A stretch of 48,348 bases of DNA. It comes from Ruminococcus difficilis. Its GTDB lineage: Bacteria; Bacillota_A; Clostridia; Oscillospirales; Acutalibacteraceae. Below, piece after piece: positions 27,283 through 35,086 of this stretch (its first letter is position 1; every line of letters begins with the position of its first letter). Under the pieces are notes generated by a model. It did not search any database, was not told the DNA's origin, and saw nothing but the letters and a program-made list of their open reading frames with translations. The translations under genes were made by a program, and so were the position numbers. The stretch lies in NCBI RefSeq assembly GCF_016680995.1, contig NZ_JAEQMG010000201.1:1-48348 (forward strand), in the 5' to 3' direction.

Positions 27283-27486
27283 TTATTTCTCCATACCGAA
27301 GCGCTTCTTGAAACGGTCAACACGGCCGCCTGTATCAACAAGCTTCTGTTTACCGGTAAAGAACGGATGGCACTTGGAGCAAATTTCAACACGGATATCC
27401 TTCTTGGTAGAGCCGGTCTCGATCACATTACCGCAAGCGCAGGTAATGGTAGTCTGGCCATAATTAGGATGGATCTTTTCCTGCAT
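27283..27486 (-). CDS. rpmE: 50S ribosomal protein L31 (zinc-binding type)
   Basis: A ribosomal protein of 67 residues: [27 protein letters not shown], then [32 protein letters not shown] and CSKC supply the zinc-binding cysteines of the C+ form. The ATG at 27486 is 6 bases from GAGGTG; an upstream in-frame ATG is less well placed. A promoter with TATAAT lies about 55 bases upstream. Confidence 0.96.
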   Translation of the reverse strand: MQEKIHPNYGQTTITCACGNVIETGSTKKDIRVEICSKCHPFFTGKQKLVDTGGRVDRFKKRFGMEK

Positions 27487-27539
27487 TTCATTCACCTCTT
27501 TCACATAGCCATATTCGTGTAGCCATAATTAACATAGGT

Positions 27540-27568
27540 ATTATACACTAATAATCCGCAAAAAGCAA
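27540..27568 (-). promoter_or_regulatory. Sigma-A promoter of rpmE
   Basis: On minus: TTGCTT (plus 27563-27568), 17-base spacer ending TTAGTG, TATAAT (plus 27540-27545). Nearly the same promoter stands before fakA. Confidence 0.8.
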
Positions 27569-27609
27569 GTGTTTTTTCTAATTTTTTATATTGATGGGCA
27601 AAAGAAATC

Positions 27610-28407
27610 TCAATGCGCCGCGAGATACTCCGTAAAGCGGTCAAAATTCATATCCAACGCGCGCATATTATGGGCGTAAGTCTTGCCGACATAACGGAAC
27701 AGATGAGAGGAATACGAGATACCGCCCGCATTCTCCTTATTGGGATAGCGCAGGATGAAGCCGTAATCGACACAGTGGCGGGTCAGCCATGAATAGGCAG
27801 GCGTATCGGCGAACTTGCCGTCGGTTTTGACGGTCAGATAAACCAAAAGCCCCGTTTGCTGTTCGCTCTCCCCCGCCGGCGGCAGCTCCTTTTTGACATG
27901 CGCCTCCGCCATGATCAGACTCGCCTTGGAATCCTTGCGGTATTTTTCTACCTCTTCCTTATAGCGCTTTGCCTGATCCTCATAGGACACATAGCCCTCC
28001 ACGACCATCAGATCAAAGCCCGCCTTCTTCGCGTCGGCAACCATGCTGTTCAGACCGTCAGCCGCTTCGGGCGCGATTTGGATCCCGCAGCATTCGACCG
28101 TCTCGGGCACAAAGTCCTTGTCGATCGGAGAAGCGGCGCTCACGGTTATTAAGAACATGGGATTGGAGGAATGGGTGTCATCCTCAATATACTCCGAGGG
28201 CGAGATCGGACTCTTTTCGTTGAGCGTATTCACATAAAACTTATACCCAAAGAAGATCCCGACTGCCAAAACGGCAAGCATGATCAGCGGAAGGATATAC
28301 AGCAAGGCACGCAGGTTTTGTACCTTGTTTTCCTCCCGCGCCTGCTGTTCTTCCAGAACGCCGCGATTCACTTTTCCGAGTTTAAAGTTTCGTTGGTTCC
28401 TGCTCAA
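27610..28407 (-). CDS. VanY-like (M15B) membrane protein lacking the catalytic and zinc residues
   Basis: A protein of 265 residues: a charged N-terminus, one membrane helix (about 33-56), then an extracytoplasmic domain with the frame of VanY D,D-carboxypeptidases. VVEGYVSYEDQ (137-145) stands for the family GYRS element, ESEQQTGLLVYL (180-191) for SEHQTGLAxD, WLTRHCVDYGFILRYP for the conserved WL..nc..yGFilRYP, and SYSSHLFRYVG (231-241) for YEPWHFRYVG. At the key sites Arg is Val139, the zinc His is Gln183, the zinc Asp is Tyr190, the catalytic Glu is Ser233, and the last zinc His is Leu236. It is therefore probably a non-enzymatic peptidoglycan-binding relative. It lies downstream of thrS, after a family C repeat. 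Confidence 0.85.
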   Translation of the reverse strand: MSRNQRNFKLGKVNRGVLEEQQAREENKVQNLRALLYILPLIMLAVLAVGIFFGYKFYVNTLNEKSPISPSEYIEDDTHSSNPMFLITVSAASPIDKDFVPETVECCGIQIAPEAADGLNSMVADAKKAGFDLMVVEGYVSYEDQAKRYKEEVEKYRKDSKASLIMAEAHVKKELPPAGESEQQTGLLVYLTVKTDGKFADTPAYSWLTRHCVDYGFILRYPNKENAGGISYSSHLFRYVGKTYAHNMRALDMNFDRFTEYLAAH

Positions 28408-28448
28408 TTTGTCCTGCCTTTATAAGTTAATTTTCGTATATCGCAGTA

Positions 28449-28551
28449 GATCTCAGCCAATCAGTCGTCGCGAAAGCGCTCGGCTTCTTGGGAGATCCTT
28501 GCGTGGGTGCTGTAAGCCAATCGCAGACTTCGTCTGCTCTTGGACAGCACC
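28449..28551. repeat. Covarying hairpin element family C, locus 2 (two hairpins)
   Basis: Hairpin 1: GATCTC, CCAA (28497-28500 region begins at 28457), TTGG, GAGATC (28449-28497). Linker CTTGCGTG. Hairpin 2: GGTGCTGT, CCAA, inner GCAGAC/GTCTGC, TTGG, ACAGCACC (28506-28551). It ends 3 bases before the thrS stop codon. Confidence 0.75.
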
Positions 28552-28554
28552 GCA

Positions 28555-30498
28555 TCACTTAATCGCCTTGGTATCGATCTCTTCGCGCATCATGTCCTTG
28601 AATTCGTTCAGAGACATTGAGCCGAGATCGCCGTCCTTACGGTGACGGATAGAAACGGTATCGTTCTCGATATCCTTGTCGCCGATGATGACCATGTAAG
28701 GGATCTTCTGCACCTGCGCCTCACGGATCTTGTAGCCGATCTTCTCGTTACGGTCATCGACCTCAACGCGCATACCCATATCCTCAAGCTCCTTAGCGAT
28801 CTCGAAGACACGGTCGTGATGGCGATCGGCGATAGGCAGCAGCTTGACCTGTACGGGCGCCAGCCACAGCGGGAACGCGCCGGCGTACTTTTCAATCAAC
28901 AGCGCCAGAGTACGCTCATAACAGCCGATCGAGGTACGGTGGATGATGAACGGATGCTTCTTCACGCCGTCGCGGTCGACATATTCCATACCGAACTTTT
29001 CGGCGATCATCGGGTCGATCTGGATGGTGATCAGGGTATCTTCCTTACCGAATACGTTCTTGATCTGGATATCGAGCTTGGGGCCGTAGAACGCCGCCTC
29101 GCCGATACCGATCTTATAATCGATGCCGAGGTCATCGAGGATCTTGCCCATCATGCCCTGGACATTGTTCCACTCCTCCTCGGTGCCGATATACTTCTCA
29201 CGGTCGTTGGGATCCCACTGGGAGAAGCGATAGGATACGTCCTCATACAGACCCAGTGTCTTCAAGCAGGTGATCGCAAGGCTCAGGCAGTGCTCGAACT
29301 CACCCTCGAGCTGCTCGGGCGTACACATCAAATGACCCTCGCTGATCGTGAACTGACGGACACGGATCAGACCGTGCATCTCACCGGAAGCCTCATTACG
29401 GAACAGCGTAGAGGTCTCGTTCAGTCGCATGGGCAGGTCGCGATAGCTTCTGCCGCGGTTGAGGAACGCCTGATACTGGAACGGACAGGTCATCGGACGA
29501 AGCGCGTAGACCTCGTCGTCATTATCGGGATCGCCGAGGATAAACATACCGTCCTGATAATGATCCCAGTGACCGCTGATCTTGTACAAATCGGATTTCG
29601 CCATAAACGGCGTCTTGGTGAGCTGCCAGCCGTTCTTTTGCTCAAGATCCTCGACCCAGCGCTGTAACAGCTGGATGATACGAGCGCCCTTGGGCAGCAT
29701 GATCGGCAAGCCCTGACCGATATAATCAACGGTGGTGAACAGCTCGAGCTCTCTGCCGAGCTTGTTGTGGTCGCGCTTTAACGCCTCTTCTCTGCGGGTG
29801 ATGTACTCCTCGAGCATGGATGCCTTGGGGAAGGAAATGCCGTAAACACGGCAAAGCTGCTGGTTCTTAGAGTCACCGCGCCAGTAAGCGCCGGTACAGT
29901 TGGTCAGCTTGAACGCCTTGACCGGAGCGACGGACATCAGGTGAGGACCCGCGCACAGATCGACGAATTCCGCCTGTTTATAGAAGCTGATCGGCTCACC
30001 CTTGCCGGCGTGCTCGGAAGCGAGCTCAACCTTATAGGGCTCTGCGATCTCATTCAGATAATCGAGCGCGTCCTGCGGCGCTTTCTCAAAGCGGGAGATC
30101 TCGATGCCGGACTTGACGATCTTCTTCATCTCAGCCTCGATCTTTAAGAGATCTTCACTGTCAAAGGGCTTTTCAACATCAAAGTCATAGTAGAAGCCTT
30201 CATCGATGGACGGGCCGATCGCGAGCTTGGCTTCCGGATACAGGCGCTTTACCGCCTGCGCGAGGATATGAGAGGTCGTATGCCAGAACGCCTGCTTGCC
30301 CTCGTCATTATCGAAGGTCAGCAATTCCACCTTGCAGTCCGCGGTCAGCTCGGTGCGCAGATCGCACACCTTGCCATCGATCAGCGCGGCGCATACGTTT
30401 TTATACAGTCCCATGGAAATGGACTTGGCGATCTGTGCGGGAGTGATGTTTTCTTCAAACTGCTGTATTACTCCGCCTTTTAATTCTACATTGATCAT
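28555..30498 (-). CDS. thrS: Threonine--tRNA ligase
   Basis: Class II synthetase of 647 residues. An N-terminal TGS domain (MINVELKGGVIQQFEENITPAQIA) is followed by the editing domain with HTTSHILAQAVKRLYP and CAGPHLMSV, the catalytic core with MRLNETSTLFRNEASGEMHGL and the zinc ligands, and the C-terminal anticodon-binding domain (QVKLLPIADRHHD, then EVDDRNEKIGYKIREAQ). GGAGAGG upstream of the ATG at 30498 sets the start; longer frames run back into repeat and T-box DNA. It is controlled by a T-box leader. Confidence 0.97.
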   Translation of the reverse strand: MINVELKGGVIQQFEENITPAQIAKSISMGLYKNVCAALIDGKVCDLRTELTADCKVELLTFDNDEGKQAFWHTTSHILAQAVKRLYPEAKLAIGPSIDEGFYYDFDVEKPFDSEDLLKIEAEMKKIVKSGIEISRFEKAPQDALDYLNEIAEPYKVELASEHAGKGEPISFYKQAEFVDLCAGPHLMSVAPVKAFKLTNCTGAYWRGDSKNQQLCRVYGISFPKASMLEEYITRREEALKRDHNKLGRELELFTTVDYIGQGLPIMLPKGARIIQLLQRWVEDLEQKNGWQLTKTPFMAKSDLYKISGHWDHYQDGMFILGDPDNDDEVYALRPMTCPFQYQAFLNRGRSYRDLPMRLNETSTLFRNEASGEMHGLIRVRQFTISEGHLMCTPEQLEGEFEHCLSLAITCLKTLGLYEDVSYRFSQWDPNDREKYIGTEEEWNNVQGMMGKILDDLGIDYKIGIGEAAFYGPKLDIQIKNVFGKEDTLITIQIDPMIAEKFGMEYVDRDGVKKHPFIIHRTSIGCYERTLALLIEKYAGAFPLWLAPVQVKLLPIADRHHDRVFEIAKELEDMGMRVEVDDRNEKIGYKIREAQVQKIPYMVIIGDKDIENDTVSIRHRKDGDLGSMSLNEFKDMMREEIDTKAIK

Positions 30499-30546
30499 AT
30501 TGATCCTCTCCTTTTTGTTTATATAGGTGCCTGCTAACAATAACGG

Positions 30547-30598
30547 CAACCCTCCGTCATCGAAAGAATCGATGACACCTCCCTTAGGAAAGGGAGGC
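30547..30598. repeat. Palindromic repeat family A, copy 6
   Basis: CAACCCTCCGTCATCGA/TCGATGACACCTCCC with TTAGGAAAGGGAGGC. It lies between the T-box terminator and the thrS start, so it is part of the thrS mRNA leader. Confidence 0.75.
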
Positions 30599-30946
30599 AA
30601 AAAAGCCCTGCTATTTCCGAAGAAATAACAGGGCGTATTAACGCGGTTCCACCTGATTCGATATTCATCACAAAAGGATTGAGATCGCAAAGGCATAATC
30701 CCTTGCAAAAACGATCGGTATGAATATCCTCATTATCTGCCTTAACGCGGCTCACGTCGCCCCATTTCCTGAGCGAGACATATCCTTCCATTAGTTGAGA
30801 TTGCCACGGCAAAAGCCTCGCAATGACAATTGAATGCGATATGAGGGGTGGTATCCCGCTATGCGCGTGCCGTCTTGCACCGACCGACGACTCTCTGTCA
30901 ACGCGGAAACAGCGGACATTGTCCCCTATTCAATATTTCAATAATT
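30599..30946 (-). promoter_or_regulatory. T-box leader of thrS (tRNA-Thr sensing), interrupted by a repeat
   Basis: On minus the T-box CAGGTGGAACCGCG (plus 30641-30654) has a UGGA bulge that suits a tRNA-Thr end with U73. The terminator helix GCCCTGTTATTT/AAATAGCAGGGC with TTTTTT follows (30599-30634). Stem I contains GTCGGTCGGTGCAAGAC and a candidate specifier ACC (Thr) at 30850-30852 followed by ACCCCTCAT, which pairs with AGGGGAC at the base of the stem. Between Stem I and the T-box sits a family B palindrome (30793-30832). Confidence 0.92.
30793..30832. repeat. Palindromic repeat family B, copy 2, inside the thrS T-box leader
   Basis: GTTGAGATTGCCACGGC, then GCCTCGCAATGACAA. It occupies the part of the leader where T-boxes normally have Stem II or linker. 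Confidence 0.8.
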
Positions 30947-30975
30947 AATATATCACCTAAAAAGGCGGCTGTCAA
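30947..30975 (-). promoter_or_regulatory. Sigma-A promoter of thrS
   Basis: On minus: TTGACA (plus 30970-30975), 17-base spacer, TATATT (plus 30947-30952), immediately upstream of Stem I. Confidence 0.88.
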
Positions 30976-30992
30976 TGGTTAATCGTAAAAAA

Positions 30993-32393
30993 CTAAAGCA
31001 AATGGACGGATTTCAATTGGCAGATATACGCGTCCATGATATTGATCGTGCCGTCAAAATTCACATCCGAAGAAGCAGTCTGAGCGCCGTTGAGCTTCAC
31101 CAAATACGCGATATAGCACTGGATCGTCGTCGCGTCGACAACATCGAGTACACCGCTGCTGTCAGCGTCGCCCATCACGTTATTGATCAAATGACCGGAA
31201 AGAGCGGTTTCCGCCTCAGAATCCTGTTCACAGCATACAACGGCATTGGTACAGCCGCTGAGCGCCGAGACGCTGATATCGGTTGTTTTGGGTGAGATGG
31301 AAATGCCTTCCAGCGCGGTGCATCCGTCAAAGGCGTTATCATAGAGCTGAGCTACGCCGTCTGACAGCAGCACATAGCGCATCGCATCACAGCCCTTGAA
31401 CGCGTTATAAGAAACGGTCAGATGATCGCCGCGAAGCACGGCGCTGTCGATCGCGCTGTCACCGTTGAACGCAAGCTGACCGATATAGGATAAGCTCTCA
31501 GGGGTCTTGAACTGAGCAAGGCTCTTGCAGCCTCTGAACGCACCGTCGCCGATGGTCACCAGACCCTCGGAATTCTGAACGGTTTCCAGACCGGTACAGT
31601 CGGCAAAGGCGTATGCGTCGATCGCATAGACACTCTCGGGGATCGTAACGGATCTAAGCTTGGAGCTGACAAAAGCATGTGAGGCAATCCTCTTGATCGT
31701 GTCGGGGAGCTCGATCTCGGTATCCGATCCCTGATAACGCAACAGCACTCCGTCGCCCGCGACAGCATATTCACCCGCGTTCTTCAGGTACGGCGTACCG
31801 TCGAACGCATAGGCGCCGACCGCGCTGAGCGTCAAAGGAAGGTTCACGGATTCGAGCTTGGAACAGCCGTAAAACGTGCCTGTCCCGATGTTGGTCAAGC
31901 CATCATACGCAGTGAAGGACTTGAGGTACTCACAGCGCGCGAAGGCATAGGAAGCGACCGATGTACAGCGAGAAGGGATCGTGACGCCGTCGGAGGTACC
32001 GTTATACCAGAGCAGCACACTGCCGAGCATTACATATTTATCGCCGGAGTTATCCAGATAAGGCGTGCCGTAAAAAGCGAGATCGCCGACCTCGGTGATG
32101 TTGTCGCCCTGTGTAACACTATATAAAGAGGAACAGCCATAGAAAGCCCTGTCCCCTATCACACGAACCGTGTCATTCAGCCTGACACTTTGCACCTTGG
32201 TGTTATCAGCGAACGCCTCATTTCCGATCGCGGTAATGTGAGCGGGAACGGTCACATCGGCGTCACTGCCGTTGTATTTGATCAGCACACCGGACTGAAC
32301 GTCAAAATCCTCGTGCGCCGCATGCACCTGAAAACTAAAAAAGGAAGTAAACAGCATCATACAAACCATGATACAACACCACAGCTTTTTCAT
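30993..32393 (-). CDS. Secreted BspA-type leucine-rich repeat protein with C-terminal dockerin
   Basis: A secreted protein of 466 residues. A signal peptide (about 1-25, ending VHA) is followed by about a dozen BspA/LRR_5-type repeats (such as IGDRAFYGCSSLYSV and VASYAFARCEYLKSF, about 40-390). The last 60 residues are a type I dockerin: two calcium-binding loops, DADSSGVLDVVDA and DVNFDGTINIMDA, each followed by a helix. The protein could thus be docked to a cohesin scaffold on or near the cell surface; the LRR part may bind a host or plant ligand. No cohesin is in the window. It follows the 8-TM protein gene by 32 bases, with an AAAGGAGG ribosome site. Confidence 0.9.
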   Translation of the reverse strand: MKKLWCCIMVCMMLFTSFFSFQVHAAHEDFDVQSGVLIKYNGSDADVTVPAHITAIGNEAFADNTKVQSVRLNDTVRVIGDRAFYGCSSLYSVTQGDNITEVGDLAFYGTPYLDNSGDKYVMLGSVLLWYNGTSDGVTIPSRCTSVASYAFARCEYLKSFTAYDGLTNIGTGTFYGCSKLESVNLPLTLSAVGAYAFDGTPYLKNAGEYAVAGDGVLLRYQGSDTEIELPDTIKRIASHAFVSSKLRSVTIPESVYAIDAYAFADCTGLETVQNSEGLVTIGDGAFRGCKSLAQFKTPESLSYIGQLAFNGDSAIDSAVLRGDHLTVSYNAFKGCDAMRYVLLSDGVAQLYDNAFDGCTALEGISISPKTTDISVSALSGCTNAVVCCEQDSEAETALSGHLINNVMGDADSSGVLDVVDATTIQCYIAYLVKLNGAQTASSDVNFDGTINIMDAYICQLKSVHLL

Positions 32394-32425
32394 GCTATCA
32401 TCCTCCTTTCAAATAATCAATATGA

Positions 32426-33550
32426 TCAATCGGTTTTACTGGTGATATCCAGAATCAATTTGTCGATATCGTCCAGACGTTCTTCATAATTCTTGGGTCT
32501 GTCGTCATCATCAGTGTCTTTCTGGACCTCGGTCAAATAGTTTTCGACGTCATTATTCGTCTCTTCATTGACCTCGGGATTATCATCGACCTGGTCGTTG
32601 TCCTCATAGAGAAAGCCCTCTGTATCTCGGTTTTCAAGGTAGGATGTATCCTCGACACTGTCGTTCTCATCCTCGTCGGTGTTGCTGGCGATAAAGCCCT
32701 CGACTTTTTCATCGGCAACGTTGACGACCGGAGCTTCTTCCTCTTCAACCAATGTGATCTCCTCTTTACTGCGAACGAATCTGGTTATTTCAATCAACAC
32801 GAATAAAATATACAGACCGAAGAGCAGCATCTCAAGCGGCTGTGCGTTTTTGAGGATAAACTCGGAATCGAATCGAAAGACCAAGTGATATATTCCGTAC
32901 GGGATCATCGCCGCAATGGCAGGCAATCCGAAAACAAAACAGGATTTCAATGCGTTTTTAGTCTTGATCAACGACAAAACGACCGCGTAATTGAAGAAGA
33001 ACAATGTCGCGAAGACATAGCAGATCAAAGAACTGACGTCCGCTAAGCGGATCGAGATGGTCGTAAACTGTACAAAACTGAGGATCATCCTGACGCCGCA
33101 GAAGATTGCGGGGATCACGTTGATCAAGGATAAGTTCTTTCCTTCCTTATAACGGAAAGAATGGTTCAGACCGAGGACGATGAACACCACGGCGGACAAA
33201 AGCGATAACACCGCGCCGAGGATCTCTAATACAGAGATCTTGCCCGAGCTGAACACCTGAAAAATGGTGAAGCCGCCGTCAGCCGCCAACAGCAGTGACA
33301 GCAGGATGCCGGTCAAACCCGCGGGGAAATTCTTATGCGGCAGATAATACTGCGCGATTTGTTTATCCAAGACGGCAAACAGTAAAGTGAACAAAAAGAT
33401 CAGTGCGCAGGCGCCGAGATAACAATAATCCAACTGCAGCGCACTCAATCCCAACAGACCTCCGTCCGGCATAAAACCCTGTGCGAGTTTCAGAAAACCT
33501 GCCGCCAAAAAGAGCGGTACAAACGGGATCCAGGCAAGTTTGGTTTTCAT
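32426..33550 (-). CDS. Membrane protein with eight helices and a long acidic cytoplasmic tail (unknown function)
   Basis: I do not recognise this family. The 374-residue protein has about eight hydrophobic helices in the first 265 residues and ends in a tail of about 105 residues very rich in Asp, Glu and Asn (NTDEDENDSVEDTS; DTDDDDRPKNYEERLDDID). The tail finishes with a short amphipathic segment, LDDIDKLILDITSK. The ATG at 33550 is 7 bases from AAGGAG; an ATG 6 bases upstream is too close to it. It has its own promoter and probably shares its transcript with the LRR-dockerin gene. The tail could be a docking site for a cytoplasmic partner (speculative). Confidence 0.75.
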   Translation of the reverse strand: MKTKLAWIPFVPLFLAAGFLKLAQGFMPDGGLLGLSALQLDYCYLGACALIFLFTLLFAVLDKQIAQYYLPHKNFPAGLTGILLSLLLAADGGFTIFQVFSSGKISVLEILGAVLSLLSAVVFIVLGLNHSFRYKEGKNLSLINVIPAIFCGVRMILSFVQFTTISIRLADVSSLICYVFATLFFFNYAVVLSLIKTKNALKSCFVFGLPAIAAMIPYGIYHLVFRFDSEFILKNAQPLEMLLFGLYILFVLIEITRFVRSKEEITLVEEEEAPVVNVADEKVEGFIASNTDEDENDSVEDTSYLENRDTEGFLYEDNDQVDDNPEVNEETNNDVENYLTEVQKDTDDDDRPKNYEERLDDIDKLILDITSKTD

Positions 33551-33648
33551 AATCATACTCCTTATAACAAACCATACCGCGACAACGAGTAACGTTCTCA
33601 GCGATACAAGTCAGTAATCTTCGATAAAAGCTATTACGGCTACCATAT

Positions 33649-33677
33649 ATTGTATATGAAGGATCGGACACTGTCAA
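33649..33677 (-). promoter_or_regulatory. Sigma-A promoter of the 8-TM protein gene
   Basis: On minus: TTGACA (plus 33672-33677), 17-base spacer, TACAAT (plus 33649-33654). Confidence 0.75.
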
Positions 33678-33717
33678 GTTAAGGTTTTGTAAATTATACC
33701 GATCGCGTTACAGCCAT

Positions 33718-33749
33718 AACAAAAGACCGGCGCGTTTGAGCGCCGATCT
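33718..33749 (-). terminator. Terminator of the S11 carboxypeptidase pair
   Basis: On minus AGATCGGCGC pairs with GCGCCGGTCT (one mismatch), and TTTTGTT follows. Confidence 0.78.
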
Positions 33750-33751
33750 GC

Positions 33752-35083
33752 TTACTTGATTTTTGTTTTCTTATGATCGCGTTTACGCTTCTTCGCGTAG
33801 GAGGAAGAAACCGAAACATAGATGATGAAGAGGATGACGACCAGTCCGACCGCGATCAAGAACCACGGTGAGGTCAACACGCCTCTGATCGCGTCAGTTG
33901 TATACAGGATCGGGCTGACGCCGACGTCATCGTTCGACACCAGATTGATCTGTGTGAACGGTTCGTTCTTATAATAGACGGTGGCGGTGGTGATGATATC
34001 GCCTTTTTTGATCGGAGCACTGACGGGATCGGTGCTGTCGGGCGTGATCTTGACGTCGCCTTCCGAATATCCCTGCGGCAGGATGACATTACAGTCGGTC
34101 TGAGGCACCAGAAGGATGCTCTTGGTATCCCATGCGTGATCGATCTTTTGCTCACAAACAGGCGTATCCTTGGTCACCGGCGTCACAAAGGACAGGTTCA
34201 AAAACGCCCAGCGAAACATATTGGCGGCCTCCAACATACAGTACTGCTCATTCTCTTCCTTTTTCTCGTCATACGGAGCGTGCAGTCCGATGCACATATA
34301 GGAATAGCCGTCGTATACCGCGGTAGATACCATACAGCGTCCCGCCTGAGGCGAGGTCGCGTTCTTGACGCCGGTCGCGTAGACATAGTAGTAATCACCG
34401 CCGCGCGCCGGATCGATCAGCCAGTTGCTCGTGATAAACGGTACGTCATCATTCTCTTTGGCGTAATAGGTCGTCGTATTGCAGATCTTGGAGAACAGCG
34501 GCAGTCCCATCGCGTATCGGGTGATCTTATACAGATCGCGCGCCGTCGTGTAATGGTTCTCATCATGAGTACCGAACGGATTGGTAAAATGGGTATCGGA
34601 GCATTTGAGCTCCTCAGCCTTTGTATTCATTTTATCGACAAAGGTCTGGATATTGCCCTCGCCGATGTGATCCGCCAGCACCATAGCGGCGTCATCGCCG
34701 GTAGGGAGCATCAAAGCGTACAACAGGTTCTCAACCGTCAGTGAATCACCGACATACCAGTCGACGCCGGTACAGGACATACCTTGATTCAGTACACTGT
34801 CGATGCAGGTCTGTTTGATCGGGATCTTGGTATCAAAGTCATCAAAAAACTCCGCCGCAACGATGTAGGTCATGATCTTGGTCAATGAGGAAGGATAGCA
34901 CTTTGTGTCCGCCTCTTTGGCATAGACCTCCATATCGGTATCCAGATTGATCATCAGCAGCGAATCGGAATATTGCTCGACGTCACAGTCAAAGCTGAGC
35001 GCTCCCGCCGGCGCCGAAAAAGCGCAGGTAAAGAGGACGATCAGCGCGAACATGACGCAGAGCCAACGAAATGTACGTTTCAT
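33752..35083 (-). CDS. D-alanyl-D-alanine carboxypeptidase family protein (S11), altered motifs
   Basis: A DacA/DacF-type protein of 443 residues. Signal peptide (about 1-29), S11 catalytic domain (about 35-290), a C-terminal domain, and a final membrane helix (about 400-425) with a basic Lys/Arg tail. The catalytic SxxK tetrad is intact: S66-L-T-K69 in CYPSSLTKIMTYI. Motif SxN is changed to T-G-D (128-130, PTGDDAAM), and the KTG motif reads K-N-A (about 238-240, GVKNATSPQAGRC). It may still act but with changed efficiency or substrate. It starts 3 bases after the stop of the upstream paralogue, so the two are co-translated. Confidence 0.88.
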   Translation of the reverse strand: MKRTFRWLCVMFALIVLFTCAFSAPAGALSFDCDVEQYSDSLLMINLDTDMEVYAKEADTKCYPSSLTKIMTYIVAAEFFDDFDTKIPIKQTCIDSVLNQGMSCTGVDWYVGDSLTVENLLYALMLPTGDDAAMVLADHIGEGNIQTFVDKMNTKAEELKCSDTHFTNPFGTHDENHYTTARDLYKITRYAMGLPLFSKICNTTTYYAKENDDVPFITSNWLIDPARGGDYYYVYATGVKNATSPQAGRCMVSTAVYDGYSYMCIGLHAPYDEKKEENEQYCMLEAANMFRWAFLNLSFVTPVTKDTPVCEQKIDHAWDTKSILLVPQTDCNVILPQGYSEGDVKITPDSTDPVSAPIKKGDIITTATVYYKNEPFTQINLVSNDDVGVSPILYTTDAIRGVLTSPWFLIAVGLVVILFIIYVSVSSSYAKKRKRDHKKTKIK

Positions 35084-35086
35084 CCT

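Noticed and set aside
28642..29667. Long open frame antisense to thrS
   Set aside because: It is fully inside thrS and its composition is that of a reverse-complement shadow.
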